From: Rhodospirillales bacterium
Lineage (GTDB): Bacteria; Pseudomonadota; Alphaproteobacteria; Reyranellales; Reyranellaceae
Length of the DNA: 64,000 nucleotides
Direction: 5' to 3'
NCBI GenBank assembly: GCA_016699855.1
Contig: CP064988.1
Span: 2,818,501 to 2,882,500 of the forward strand
The position numbers and the translations under genes were made by a program. Under the pieces are notes generated by a model. It was not told the origin of the DNA and searched no databases. It saw nothing but the letters and a program-made list of their open reading frames with translations. Each line of letters begins with the position of its first letter. Position 1 is the stretch's first letter. Shown here one piece after another: positions 12,736 to 21,511 of the stretch.

Positions 12736-12756
12736 GCGGGAATTGGCAATTCCCGC
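12736..12756. promoter_or_regulatory. 21-bp perfect palindrome in the irr/fabA divergent promoter region
   Basis: The arms GCGGGAATTG (12736-12745) and CAATTCCCGC (12747-12756) are exact inverted repeats around one central G. It sits between the divergent fabA and irr starts, about 55 bp before irr and 75 bp before fabA. It does not match the Irr iron-control-element consensus. Operator function is inferred from symmetry and place only. Confidence 0.5.
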
Positions 12757-12811
12757 GCCGGACGGCCCGCCCCTAGGCAAAACGCCGGGCCTGGCGTAAA
12801 TACGCGTTGTC

Positions 12812-13225
12812 ATGCCAGCGTCACCGGCTCCGTCCATCACCGAACGCCTGCGCGCCGTCGGACTGCGTCCGACCCGGCAGCGTCTGGCGCTGGGCGCGCT
12901 GCTGTTCTCGGCCGGACACGACCGGCACGTGACCGCCGAGCGGCTCCACGACGAGGCCGTGGCGCGCGGCGTCAAGGTCTCGTTGGCGACGGTCTACAAC
13001 ACGCTCAACCAGCTCTCGGGCGCCGGTCTGCTGCGCGAGGTCGTGGTCGGGCCCGGCCGCATCTACTTCGACACCAACACCGGCGCGCACCACCATTTCT
13101 TCGTCGAGGACGACGGCGCGCTGGTGGACATCCCGGCCGACCGCGTGGTGATCGCGCGCATGCCGCCGGCGCCGCCGGGCATGACGGTGGAGCGCGTCGA
13201 CGTGGTGGTCCGCGTCCGCCGCTGA
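12812..13225 (+). CDS. irr: Fur-family iron response regulator Irr
   Basis: The 137-aa Fur-family protein has a winged helix at about residues 8-80 (LRPTRQRLALGALL; VSLATVYNTLNQLSGAGLLREV). The HHH triplet at 93-95 (GAHHHFFVEDDG) is the histidine-rich heme-binding region that separates Irr from Fur and Zur. Irr senses iron through heme status and binds iron-control-element palindromes. It is short at the C-terminus and lacks the Fur CxxC. The position beside fabA is common in Alphaproteobacteria. A matching box lies 19 bp after its stop, ahead of the rubrerythrin gene. Confidence 0.9.
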   Translation: MPASPAPSITERLRAVGLRPTRQRLALGALLFSAGHDRHVTAERLHDEAVARGVKVSLATVYNTLNQLSGAGLLREVVVGPGRIYFDTNTGAHHHFFVEDDGALVDIPADRVVIARMPPAPPGMTVERVDVVVRVRR

Positions 13226-13243
13226 CGGCGCCTTCCCGCATTC

Positions 13244-13260
13244 TTTAGAAAATCTCTAAA
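13244..13260. promoter_or_regulatory. Candidate Irr box (iron control element) upstream of rubrerythrin
   Basis: The 17-bp site TTTAGAAAATCTCTAAA matches the ICE consensus TTTAGAAnnnTTCTAAA at 13 of 14 fixed positions. The outer TTTAGA/TCTAAA arms are perfectly inverted. It is AT-rich in a 70% GC setting. It ends 3 bp before the apparent -35 hexamer of the rubrerythrin promoter and lies beside irr. Whether Irr represses or activates from here cannot be read from the sequence. Confidence 0.75.
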
Positions 13261-13263
13261 TTA

Positions 13264-13293
13264 TTGACCGCGTCGCCCGGGCGGTCCTATAAA
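13264..13293 (+). promoter_or_regulatory. Sigma-70-like promoter for the rubrerythrin operon
   Basis: TTGACC (13264-13269) and TATAAA (13288-13293) are separated by 18 bp, about 60 bp before the rubrerythrin ATG. The Irr-like box abuts the -35 element on its upstream side. Confidence 0.65.
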
Positions 13294-13351
13294 CGGACAT
13301 GGCGCGCGGGCGGAACCGCGTCGCCGCCGTCATCGAGAGAGGAGACCGATC

Positions 13352-13771
<420 letters not shown>

Positions 13772-13780
13772 TCCACAGGC

Positions 13781-13811
13781 GCGCGGACGGGACCGCCGGT
13801 CCCGTCCGCGC
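13781..13811 (+). terminator. Long GC hairpin after rubrerythrin
   Basis: A perfect 14-bp stem (13781-13794 with 13798-13811) with a GCC loop starts 9 bp after the rubrerythrin stop. There is no T-run, so it may act as an attenuator or mRNA-stabilising stem that leaves rubrerythrin more abundant than the downstream genes. Confidence 0.55.
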
Positions 13812-13884
13812 CGCTCCACCCTCCGACACAGCCATCGCGACGCGCGCCATCCGGCGGCGCGGCCGCGTAGCCGCGGGTTGATCC

Positions 13885-15237
13885 ATGCGTGAAGGCAGCC
13901 TCGAAGCCCCGACCCGGCATCCGCTCGCCTGGACGAGCGACGATTTCTACGACGAGGCGAAGCTCGACGCCGAGATGCGGCGCGTCTTCGACATCTGCCA
14001 CGGCTGCCGCCGCTGCTTCAACCTGTGCGATTCCTTCCCGCGGCTGTTCGACCTGGTCGACGCCACCGACGCGGGCGAGGTCCACGGCGTCGACAGCGCC
14101 GATTTCGGGCCCGTGGTCGAGGCCTGCACGCTCTGCGACATGTGCTTCATGACGAAGTGCCCCTACGTGCCGCCGCACGAATGGGCGCTCGACTTCCCGC
14201 ACCTGATGCTGCGCCACCGCGCCGTGCAGGCGAAGAAGAACGGGATCCCCTTCATCGACCGGCAGCTCGCCGCGACCGACCGCAACGGCGTCCTGGCGGG
14301 CATGGCGTCGTCGCTCGTGAACTGGGCGACGGACGAACGCAACACCGCGACGCGCGGTCTGATGGAGGGCGTCGCCGGCATCCACCACGGCGCCCGGCTG
14401 CCGCGCTACGCCGGCGAGACGCTGGTCAACCGCGCGCGTCGCGAGACGCCGGTGGTCAACCGCGAGGCGCCGGCCTTCGGCAAGCGCAAGGTCGTGCTCT
14501 ACGCCACCTGCTACGGCAATTTCAACGACACCGGCATCGGGGCCGCGACCCGCGCGGTGCTGGCGCGCAACGGCGTCGAATCCGAGGTCGTGCATCCCGC
14601 CTGCTGCGGCATGCCGCGGCTCGAGCTGGGCGACATCGCGGCCGTGGCCGAGGCGGCGCGGAACGTCTCGGCGGCGTTCGCGCCGTGGATCGACAAGGGC
14701 TACGACGTCGTGGCGCTGACGCCGTCCTGCGCGCTGATGCTCAAGTTCGAATGGCCGCTGATCCTGCCGGGCGACGAGCCGGTCAAGCGCCTGTCGAAGG
14801 CGACCTACGACATCGCCGAGTACATCGTCGACATCGCGCGCAAGGACGGGCTGGCGCCCGGTCTGTCCAAGCTCGAGGGCGGCGTCAGCGTCCATCTCGC
14901 CTGCCACGCCCGCGCCCAGAACGTGGGTCCGAAGGCGGCCGAGCTGCTGCGCCTGATCCCGGACACGCCGGTGTCGGTGATCGAGCGCTGCTCCGGCCAC
15001 GGCGGCGTATGGGGCGCGCGCAGCGCCAACTTCGACGTCGCGGTGAAGGTCGGCAAGCCGGCGGCGCGCCAGGCCGTGCGCAACGCCACGCCGTTCGTCG
15101 CCTCCGAATGCCCGATGGCCGGCGACCATCTGGCGCAGGTGATGGCGACGGTCGCCGAGGACGGCGGTCCGCCGCCGCCGGCGCGCGCGCACCATCCCGT
15201 CGAGCTGTTCGCGCGCGCCTACGGCATCGACGTCTGA
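13885..15237 (+). CDS. Heterodisulfide-reductase/GlpC-like (Fe-S)-binding oxidoreductase
   Basis: The 450-aa protein has two ferredoxin-type 4Fe-4S motifs near the N-terminus: Cys38/41/44/48 in CHGCRRCFNLC and Cys81/84/87 with Cys92 in CTLCDMCFMTKC. C-terminal CCG-type domains follow, including HPACCGMPRLELGD, with a second weaker copy around HLACHARAQNVGPKAAELL. Relatives are GlpC and HdrD electron-transfer subunits. The gene lies between rubrerythrin and DUF3501. This triplet recurs in Proteobacteria, so the protein is a good candidate electron donor for the rubredoxin-less rubrerythrin. That role is inference. Confidence 0.85.
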   Translation: MREGSLEAPTRHPLAWTSDDFYDEAKLDAEMRRVFDICHGCRRCFNLCDSFPRLFDLVDATDAGEVHGVDSADFGPVVEACTLCDMCFMTKCPYVPPHEWALDFPHLMLRHRAVQAKKNGIPFIDRQLAATDRNGVLAGMASSLVNWATDERNTATRGLMEGVAGIHHGARLPRYAGETLVNRARRETPVVNREAPAFGKRKVVLYATCYGNFNDTGIGAATRAVLARNGVESEVVHPACCGMPRLELGDIAAVAEAARNVSAAFAPWIDKGYDVVALTPSCALMLKFEWPLILPGDEPVKRLSKATYDIAEYIVDIARKDGLAPGLSKLEGGVSVHLACHARAQNVGPKAAELLRLIPDTPVSVIERCSGHGGVWGARSANFDVAVKVGKPAARQAVRNATPFVASECPMAGDHLAQVMATVAEDGGPPPPARAHHPVELFARAYGIDV

Positions 15238-15253
15238 ACGCGGGAGCGCGCCC

Positions 15254-15838
15254 ATGCGCAAGATCGAAGCCGCCGACATCCTGCCGCTCGACGCCTACGT
15301 CAAGGTGCGCGCCGCGCGCCGCGCCGCGATCACGGCGCTGAAGCGCGACCGCCGCGTCGAGGTCGGCCCGTTCGCCACGTTCTACTTCGAGAGCTACGAC
15401 ACGATGCTGCACCAGGTGCAGGAGATGCTCTACATCGAGAAAGGCGGCGCGGCGCAGATCCCCGACGAGCTGGCGGCCTACAATCCGCTGATCCCCGGCG
15501 GCCGCGAACTGGTGGCGACGGTCATGTTCGAGATCGACGACCCCGTGCGCCGGGCGCGCGTGCTCGCGACTCTCGGCGGCGTCGAGCACACGATGTTCCT
15601 GCGCGTCGGCGGCGAGACGATCCGGGGCGCGGCCGAGGACGACCAGGAGCGCACCCGGGCCGAGGACGGCAAGGCGTCGGCCGTGCAGTTCGCGCGCTTC
15701 GCCTTCAGCGACGCGCAGGTCGCGGCGTTCCGCCGGCCGGGCGCCGAGGTGGTGGTGGGCTTCACGCATCCCAACTACGGCCACATGGCGGCGCTGCCGG
15801 AGGCCGCGCGCGCGGCGCTGGCGTCCGACTTCGCCTGA
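15254..15838 (+). CDS. DUF3501 family protein
   Basis: The 194-aa protein begins MRKIEAADILPLDAYVKVRAARR and has the conserved FATFYFESYDTMLHQVQEMLYIEKGG block and the C-terminal VVVGFTHPNYGHMAALP. I recognise it as DUF3501, which has no established biochemical function. It starts 16 bp after the Fe-S protein with GGGAG upstream, so it is in the same operon as rubrerythrin. The many acidic and His residues could bind metal, but no proven site can be named. Confidence 0.85.
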   Translation: MRKIEAADILPLDAYVKVRAARRAAITALKRDRRVEVGPFATFYFESYDTMLHQVQEMLYIEKGGAAQIPDELAAYNPLIPGGRELVATVMFEIDDPVRRARVLATLGGVEHTMFLRVGGETIRGAAEDDQERTRAEDGKASAVQFARFAFSDAQVAAFRRPGAEVVVGFTHPNYGHMAALPEAARAALASDFA

Positions 15839-15852
15839 GGGGGCGCTCTTCC

Positions 15853-16743
15853 TCAGTAGACCGGGAACGGGAAGTACTTGTCGGCGATGCGCTTGTGGCC
15901 GCCGTCGGCGATCAGGTCGGCGAGCCCCTTGTTGAACGCCTCGCGCAGCTTCAGGTCGTCCTTCCGGAAGGCGGCCGCGACGCCCTCGCCCAGCGTGCGC
16001 ACGTCCTTCACGTCGGGTCCGAACAGCGCGCAGCACGCGCCGTCGCGCGACTCCACCCATTGCCACAGCGCGACCTTGCCGCCGAGCACGGCGTCGACCT
16101 TGCCCGCGGCGAGCTCCTTGAGCGCCTCCTCGGGGGTGGGGAACCGCTTGATCCGGAACAGCTTGCGCGAGGATTTCTCCAGGTAGTCGGCGTGCGTCGA
16201 GGCCTGCGCCACGCCGACCGTCCTGCCCTTGAGCACGGCCTGCGCGCCGTCGGCCGGGAACGCGCCCTTCGCGGCGACGAACGCGGCGGGCATCGTGTAG
16301 TAGCGGCGGCCGAAGGCGAGGCGCTTGCGGCGCTCCTGGGTGATCTCGATCGACGACATCGCGACGTCGTAGCGCTTGTCGAGCAGGCCCGGGATCACGT
16401 CGTCCCATTTCGTGGTGACGATCCTGCAGTCGATCCTCGCGCGCTGGCAGATCGCGGCCGCCAGCTCGACCTCGAAGCCGCCGGGCCGGCCCTGCGCGTC
16501 GACGCTGTTGAACGGCGGATAGGCGCCCTCCGTCACGACGGTCGCCTTCATCATCGGCTCGGGCGGCGGCTTTTGTCCCGGCTTGCCCTTCTGCGGCGGC
16601 GCCGGCGCCGGCCGCGGACGCGGCGGCTGGGCCGGGGCCGGCGGCGTCTGGGCGGCGGCGAGCGCGGAGCCGAGCGCGACCGCGGCGGCCAGCGCCAGCG
16701 CGCGCAGCGGATCTAGGACGGAGCGGAGAGGGCGCGTCGGCAT
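15853..16743 (-). CDS. Transporter substrate-binding protein, amino-acid (SBP_bac_3) type
   Basis: The 296-aa secreted protein begins MPTRPLRSVLDPLRALALAAAVALG, a signal peptide, followed by a Pro-rich linker (about residues 30-65). The SBP_bac_3 core has TEGAYPPFNSVDAQGRPGGFEVEL, DVAMSSIEITQERRKRLAF and VDAVLGGKVALWQWVES, as in polar amino-acid receptors. An in-frame ATG lies 54 bp upstream, but the one at 16743 gives a proper signal peptide. It resembles the next gene upstream, including a Cys-Cys pair (GACCALFG). No ABC permease or ATPase lies nearby, so its partner is unknown. Confidence 0.85.
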   Translation of the reverse strand: MPTRPLRSVLDPLRALALAAAVALGSALAAAQTPPAPAQPPRPRPAPAPPQKGKPGQKPPPEPMMKATVVTEGAYPPFNSVDAQGRPGGFEVELAAAICQRARIDCRIVTTKWDDVIPGLLDKRYDVAMSSIEITQERRKRLAFGRRYYTMPAAFVAAKGAFPADGAQAVLKGRTVGVAQASTHADYLEKSSRKLFRIKRFPTPEEALKELAAGKVDAVLGGKVALWQWVESRDGACCALFGPDVKDVRTLGEGVAAAFRKDDLKLREAFNKGLADLIADGGHKRIADKYFPFPVY

Positions 16744-16831
16744 CGGGCGCTGAATCGTCGTTGGGAGGCGCGCCGTCGAGGCGGCGCGGCGTCGCACGCT
16801 GCGCGGCGATCATGGCCGTGGCGGGGCGGCG

Positions 16832-17647
16832 TCACTGGATCGGGAACGGCAGGTGGCGCTCGGCCAGCCGCTTGATCGTGCCGTCGGCCGCGAGCGCGGC
16901 GAGCGCCTTGTCGACCGTCTCCTTCAACCGCGGATCGCGCGGCCGCAGCGCGATGGCGATCCCCTCGCCGGCCGCCAGCGGATCGCGGATGTCGCCCTTC
17001 GCCAGCTCGCAGCACGCCGCGCCGGGCCCCTTCAGCCATTCCACCAGCGCCCGGCGCGGCGCCGCGACGGCGTCGACATCCCCGCCGCGCAACGCCGCCA
17101 GCGCGTCCTCGCGGGTCTCGAACAGGCTGGCCGCCGCGCCCGACGTGTCGGCCAGCCAGCGGGCCACGCGGGTCGCGCGCTGGGCGCCGATCCGGCGGTC
17201 CTTCATGCCGGCGGCCGTCGCCTCGATCCTCTCGCCCTTGCGGACGGCCAGGGCCACCGTCGGGCGCGCGTAGGCCGCCGAGAACGCCGGCCTGTCGCGC
17301 CGGAAATCGGCCGGATCGAAGCCGCCCAGCGCGATGTCGAGGGAGTCGCCCGACAACGCCGCCGGCAGCGCGTCCCAGTCGACCGCCTCGACCGCGCATT
17401 CCGCCTTCAGCCGGGCGCACAGCGCCCGCGCCAGCTCGACATCGAAGCCGACAGGCCCGCCGTCGGCGCCGCGCGCGGCGAAGGGCGGCGCGCCGGTGTC
17501 AATTCCGATGCGCAGTTTCAACGGCGGCGCCGCCGGCGCGGGAGCGGGTGGCGCCGGGCGGTTCTGGGCGCCGACGTCGGCCGCCATCAGCGTCAGGCCG
17601 GCGAGCAGCGCGGCGGCGGCGGCGCAGGCGCGCGCGGCGCCGGTCAC
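16832..17647 (-). CDS. Transporter substrate-binding protein, amino-acid type, paralogue
   Basis: The 271-aa protein starts at a GTG that overlaps the methyltransferase stop (GTGA). It has a signal peptide (ARACAAAAALLAGLTLMAADVGAQ) and an SBP_bac_3 core (RIGIDTGAPPFAARGADGGPVGFDVELARALCARLKAEC). It shares the C-terminal layout of the next receptor downstream, including a Cys-Cys pair (GAACCELAKGD) and the ending HLPFPIQ compared with YFPFPVY. The two are ancient tandem paralogues. The ligand is unknown, and an amino or organic acid is the family expectation. Confidence 0.8.
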   Translation of the reverse strand: MTGAARACAAAAALLAGLTLMAADVGAQNRPAPPAPAPAAPPLKLRIGIDTGAPPFAARGADGGPVGFDVELARALCARLKAECAVEAVDWDALPAALSGDSLDIALGGFDPADFRRDRPAFSAAYARPTVALAVRKGERIEATAAGMKDRRIGAQRATRVARWLADTSGAAASLFETREDALAALRGGDVDAVAAPRRALVEWLKGPGAACCELAKGDIRDPLAAGEGIAIALRPRDPRLKETVDKALAALAADGTIKRLAERHLPFPIQ

Positions 17648-18411
17648 GACGCCGCCTTGGCGCCGGACGCCTTGGGCTTGCGGGCGACCACGTTGACGAC
17701 CATCGCCGGCAGGTAGACGCGCGACAGCGGCACGCGCTGGCCGGGCTGGCGCGACAGCAGCGCCTTGTTCTCCTCGTGGTCGAGCGTGAGCTGGAACAAG
17801 CCCTGCTCGACGGCGCCGATCGCCGGCGACATCTCGACCCGGCCGTCGCGCGTCACGCGGTAGGCGATGTCGAGGCCGACGGCGTTGCCGGTGTAGTAGA
17901 GCTCTACCGGCTCCAGCGCGTCGAACAGCACGGCGACGCCGGCGAACGACATGCGCCAGAAGTCGTCGGGCCGCGGATGGTGGGCGTGCGACCACGGCAC
18001 CGCGATCAGCGCGTGGCCGCCGGGCGCCATCACCGACTGGATGGCGGCCGCCGCCCGCCACGGCGCGCGCACGTGCTCCAGCACGTGCTCGCAGACCACG
18101 AGGTCGAAACGCGCGCCGCCGAGCGCGCGGTCGACGGCGGCGGGCTCGTCGCAGACGTCGTGGACCACGTCGACGTTGACGCCGGCCTCGATGTCGAGCC
18201 CGGTGTACCGCAGCCGCTTGCCGAACCGCGCCTCCAGCACGTGGCGCCAGTTGCGGTCGGCCTTGCTCATCGGCGCGACGCGGGCGCCGACCTGCAGCGC
18301 GCGCACCGGCCGCGTCGCGCCGCACGCCGCGCCGACGGCCGCCAGCAGCGCGTCGATCTCGCGTCCGACGCTGGTGCCGACCACCCTCAGTTGCGCCTCG
18401 GCGTCGGCCAT
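17644..18411 (-). CDS. Class I SAM-dependent methyltransferase
   Basis: The 255-aa protein has a Methyltransf_11/23-type core: LRYTGLDIEAGVNVDVVHDVCDE (motif I/II region), ARFDLVVCEHVLEHVRAPWRAAAAI with the DLVVCEHVLEH motif, and APGGHALIAVPWSHAHHPRPDDFWRMS. Such proteins often methylate sugars or cell-surface glycans, but the substrate is not visible. The ATG at 18411 was chosen because it follows lutC by 16 bp and has GGAGCCGG upstream. It is translationally coupled to the downstream receptor gene. Confidence 0.82.
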   Translation of the reverse strand: MADAEAQLRVVGTSVGREIDALLAAVGAACGATRPVRALQVGARVAPMSKADRNWRHVLEARFGKRLRYTGLDIEAGVNVDVVHDVCDEPAAVDRALGGARFDLVVCEHVLEHVRAPWRAAAAIQSVMAPGGHALIAVPWSHAHHPRPDDFWRMSFAGVAVLFDALEPVELYYTGNAVGLDIAYRVTRDGRVEMSPAIGAVEQGLFQLTLDHEENKALLSRQPGQRVPLSRVYLPAMVVNVVARKPKASGAKAAS

Positions 18412-18427
18412 CACCGGCTCCCGCCGC

Positions 18428-19099
18428 TCAGCCGCGCGCGACGACGATGTGCAGGCGGCGCGGTCCGTGCGCGCCGAGCTCGAGCTGCTGCTCGATGTCG
18501 CCGGTGCGCGACGGCCCGGTGACGGTGTTGACGGTGCGCGGCATCCGGCCCTCGCCGTAGCGCGCGCGCAGCCGCGTGAACACCTCCTCGTAGGGACCGA
18601 CGATGTCGGCCTCGCGCAGCACGACGACATGCGTCTCGGGCAGGAGGTTCAGCGACGTGGGATGCTCCGGGCCGGACGCGAACACCAGCGTGCCGGTCTC
18701 GGCGACGCCGGCCAGCGCGCCGGTGATGGACACGCGGTCGGCGTCGACCGGCACGCCGCGCCGCAGCTCGAGCAGCTGGCGCTCGCCCCAGTCGTAGCGG
18801 TCGAGCGCCGGATCCGGCGCCATCACGGCCTTCGACGGCAGGTTGTTGGCCGCGGGGTAGTCCGCGACCGCCGCCGGCACGTCGGCCGCCGCCGCCTCGT
18901 CGACGGTGGCCTGCATCGCCGTCGCCCATTGCCGGAACAGCGCCACGCGCGTGGCGTGGTCGCCGTCCGAGCGCGCCGGCACGATGTTGACGGCGTGCTC
19001 GCGCAGCCGCGTTTCGACGGCCGCCAGCCGGTCCGGCGAAGCGGGTCCGCGGCCGACGGCGCGGCGCACGGCGCCTAGGACGGTGTCGCGGGCGCTCAT
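18428..19099 (-). CDS. lutC: Lactate utilization protein C (LUD domain)
   Basis: The 223-aa LUD-domain protein carries the typical ITGALAGVAETGTLVFASG and HPTSLNLLPETHVVVLREADIVGPYEE segments and ends IEQQLELGAHGPRRLHIVVARG. LutC forms the L-lactate oxidase complex with LutA and LutB, converting lactate to pyruvate. The start ATG at 19099 overlaps the lutB stop by 4 bp. The gene order lutA-lutB-lutC is conserved. Confidence 0.93.
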   Translation of the reverse strand: MSARDTVLGAVRRAVGRGPASPDRLAAVETRLREHAVNIVPARSDGDHATRVALFRQWATAMQATVDEAAAADVPAAVADYPAANNLPSKAVMAPDPALDRYDWGERQLLELRRGVPVDADRVSITGALAGVAETGTLVFASGPEHPTSLNLLPETHVVVLREADIVGPYEEVFTRLRARYGEGRMPRTVNTVTGPSRTGDIEQQLELGAHGPRRLHIVVARG

Positions 19100-20523
19100 C
19101 GCGTGGCGCCCCCGCGCGCCTTCCATTGCGCGCGGAACGTGCCGCCGGGCTGCGGCGCGGGGAAGTCGCGGTGCTTCGTCCAGCCGCCGGCCAGCGGCAG
19201 CGCGCCGTAGCTGCCCTCGGCGCGGCCGAACAGCGCCAGCGCGCGGTTGGCCAGCCCGGTGACGGCGGCGTAGAGCCTGGGCCGCGTGGCGAGGAACGCC
19301 CACAGCGCGAGGCCGTGGCGCGTCGCGGCCGGCGTCAGGCGCCGCTCGAACTCGCGCTCGCGCCAGTGCCGCATCAGCTTCGGCAGCGGGATGCGCACCG
19401 GGCAGACGCTCTCGCAGCGGCCGCAGAAGGTCGAGGCGTTGGGCAGGTTGCCGGCCTCCTCGACGCCGATGAGCTGCGGCGACAGCACCGCGCCGATCGG
19501 GCCGGGATAGACCCAGCCGTACGCGTGGCCGCCGACGGCGCCGTAGACCGGGCAGTGGTTCATGCAGGCGCCGCAGCGGATGCAGCGCAGCATCTCCTGC
19601 ATCTCGGTGCCGAGCACGTTCGAGCGCCCGTTGTCGAGCAGCACCACGTGGTAGGCCTCCGGCCCGTCGAGATCGCCGGCGCGCCTCGGTCCGGTGTTGA
19701 ACGTCGTGTAGCTCGACCACTCCTGGCCGGTCGCCGAGCGCGCCAGCACGCGCAGCAGCGCGGCGGCGTCCTCCAGCGTCGGGATCACCTTCTCGATGCT
19801 GGCGATCACGATATGGACGCGCGGCAGGGTGTTGCTGAGATCGGCGTTGCCCTCGTTGGTCACCAGCGTCGAGCTGCCGGTCTCGGCGACGAGGAAGTTG
19901 GCGCCGGTGATGCCGACGTCGGCCTCCTGGAACTTCCGCCGCAGCACGTGGCGCGCCTCGGCCACGAGGTCGTTGCGCTCGGTCAGGCGGCGGTCGAACC
20001 CCAGCTTGGCGTGGTGCTCGAGGAAGGTGTCGGCGACCTGGTCCTTGGTGAGGTGCACGGCCGGCGCGATGATGTGGCTGGGCGGCTCGCCGCGCAGCTG
20101 GATGATGTACTCGCCGAGATCGGTCTCGACCGGCTCGATGCCGTGCGCCTCGAGGTGCTCGTTGAGCGCGATCTCCTCGGCGATCATCGATTTCGATTTG
20201 GCGACGGTGCGCGCGCCGGCGGCGCGGCAGATATCGAGCACGATCGCGCGCGCGTCGGCCGCCGTCGGCGCCCAGTGCACGTGGCCGCCCAGCGACAGCA
20301 CCTTGGCCTCGAACTTCTCGAGGTAGATGTCGAGATGCGCCAGCGCGTGGTCCTTGATGTCACGGGCGCGGTCGCGCAGCGCCTCGAACTCCGGCATGCG
20401 CTCGACCGCCTGCCGGCGGCGCTCGGAGAATCCGACCTTGAGCATCGCCAGCGATCGCTGGAGGTCGCCGTCGACCAGCGCCCGTCCGACGTTGTCCTTG
20501 AAGGCGTGCGCCGTCGACCGCAT
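19096..20523 (-). CDS. lutB: Lactate utilization iron-sulfur protein LutB
   Basis: The 475-aa protein has an N-terminal LUD domain (about residues 65-295), which includes KSKSMIAEEIALNEHLEAHGIE and ITGANFLVAETGSSTLVTNEGN. Two 4Fe-4S motifs follow, CIRCGACMNHCPVYG and CGRCESVCPVRIPLPKL (about 300-380), and then a C-terminal LutB tail (YGALPLAGGWTKHRDFP). It passes electrons during L-lactate oxidation. It is coupled to lutC by a 4-bp overlap and follows lutA by 35 bp. Confidence 0.95.
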   Translation of the reverse strand: MRSTAHAFKDNVGRALVDGDLQRSLAMLKVGFSERRRQAVERMPEFEALRDRARDIKDHALAHLDIYLEKFEAKVLSLGGHVHWAPTAADARAIVLDICRAAGARTVAKSKSMIAEEIALNEHLEAHGIEPVETDLGEYIIQLRGEPPSHIIAPAVHLTKDQVADTFLEHHAKLGFDRRLTERNDLVAEARHVLRRKFQEADVGITGANFLVAETGSSTLVTNEGNADLSNTLPRVHIVIASIEKVIPTLEDAAALLRVLARSATGQEWSSYTTFNTGPRRAGDLDGPEAYHVVLLDNGRSNVLGTEMQEMLRCIRCGACMNHCPVYGAVGGHAYGWVYPGPIGAVLSPQLIGVEEAGNLPNASTFCGRCESVCPVRIPLPKLMRHWREREFERRLTPAATRHGLALWAFLATRPRLYAAVTGLANRALALFGRAEGSYGALPLAGGWTKHRDFPAPQPGGTFRAQWKARGGATR

Positions 20524-20558
20524 CGCTGCAACTCCTCCGGTGGGCTTCCGCGCGCCGT

Positions 20559-21364
20559 CTACTCGACGGCGCCGATCGGCGGCAGATCGCCCGCGCCGGC
20601 GAGCACCTCGGCGACGTGGCGCACGCGCACCGCGCGGCCTTCGCGCCGCAGCTTGCCGGCCATGTTCATCAGGCAGCCGAGATCGCCGGCCAGCAGCGTG
20701 TCGGCTCCGTCTCGGCGATGTCGGCGATCTTGTCGTCGAGCATGGCGTTGGAGATGTCGGGATACTTGACGCAGAACGTGCCGCCGAAGCCGCAGCAGAT
20801 CTCGGGGTTGGCCATCTCCGCCAGAGCCAGCCCGTCGACTCCGGCCAGCAGGGCGCGCGGCTGCGCCTTGACGCCGAGCTCGCGCAGGCCCGAGCACGAA
20901 TCGTGGTAGGTGGCGCGGCCGGCGTAGGCGGCGGCGACCGAGCGCACGCCCAGCACGTCGACCAGGAACGCCGTCAGCTCGAACGTCCTGGCCGCCAGCG
21001 CCGCCGCGCGCGCCGCCATCGCGGGATCGTCCGCGAACAGCGCCGGATAGTGGTGCGAGATCATGCCGGCGCACGAGCCCGACGGCGCCACGACGTGGTC
21101 GAACGGCTCGAACGCCGCGATCACGCCGGCCGCCACGGCGCGCGCGTCGGCGCGGTCGCCGGAATTGTACGCGGGCTGCCCGCAGCAGGTCTGCGCGTCG
21201 GGGACGACGACGCGGCAGCCCGAATCCTCGAGCAGCTTCACGGCGGCGAAGGCGACGGAGGGGCGGAACATGTCGACCAGGCAGGTGACGAACAGCGCCA
21301 CCGTCCGGCCGGCGCCGGCTCTCGACGGGTCGTGCGGTCGGGACGTGGGAATCGCGGGGCTCAT
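20559..21364 (-). CDS. lutA: Lactate utilization protein LutA (CCG domains), one frameshift
   Basis: A CCG-domain Fe-S protein of about 268 aa. It starts with RTVALFVTCLVDMFRPSVAFAAVKLLE and has CCG motifs TCCGQPAYNSGD and EICCGFGGTFCVKYP. The first frame runs from 21364 to about 20703 (IADIAETE). The conserved end ADTLLAGDLGCLMNMAGKLRREGRAV reads in the next frame to a stop at 20559. One base, probably a G, appears missing near 20700-20706. Apart from the shift the protein is complete, and lutB and lutC are intact, which argues for a sequence error. Confidence 0.9.
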
Positions 21365-21511
21365 CGTTTCCGGCGCGTTGGAATCACGGCCGGCACAATG
21401 GCCGGACGGGCGCGGCCGCGCAACCGGCCGGACGCCGCGGGTCGCGGCCGTCCTTTTCCGCTCGGCCGCTGCGCGGCGGGGAGGGAAAGGCCGGCCGCGC
21501 GGCGACGCGGC

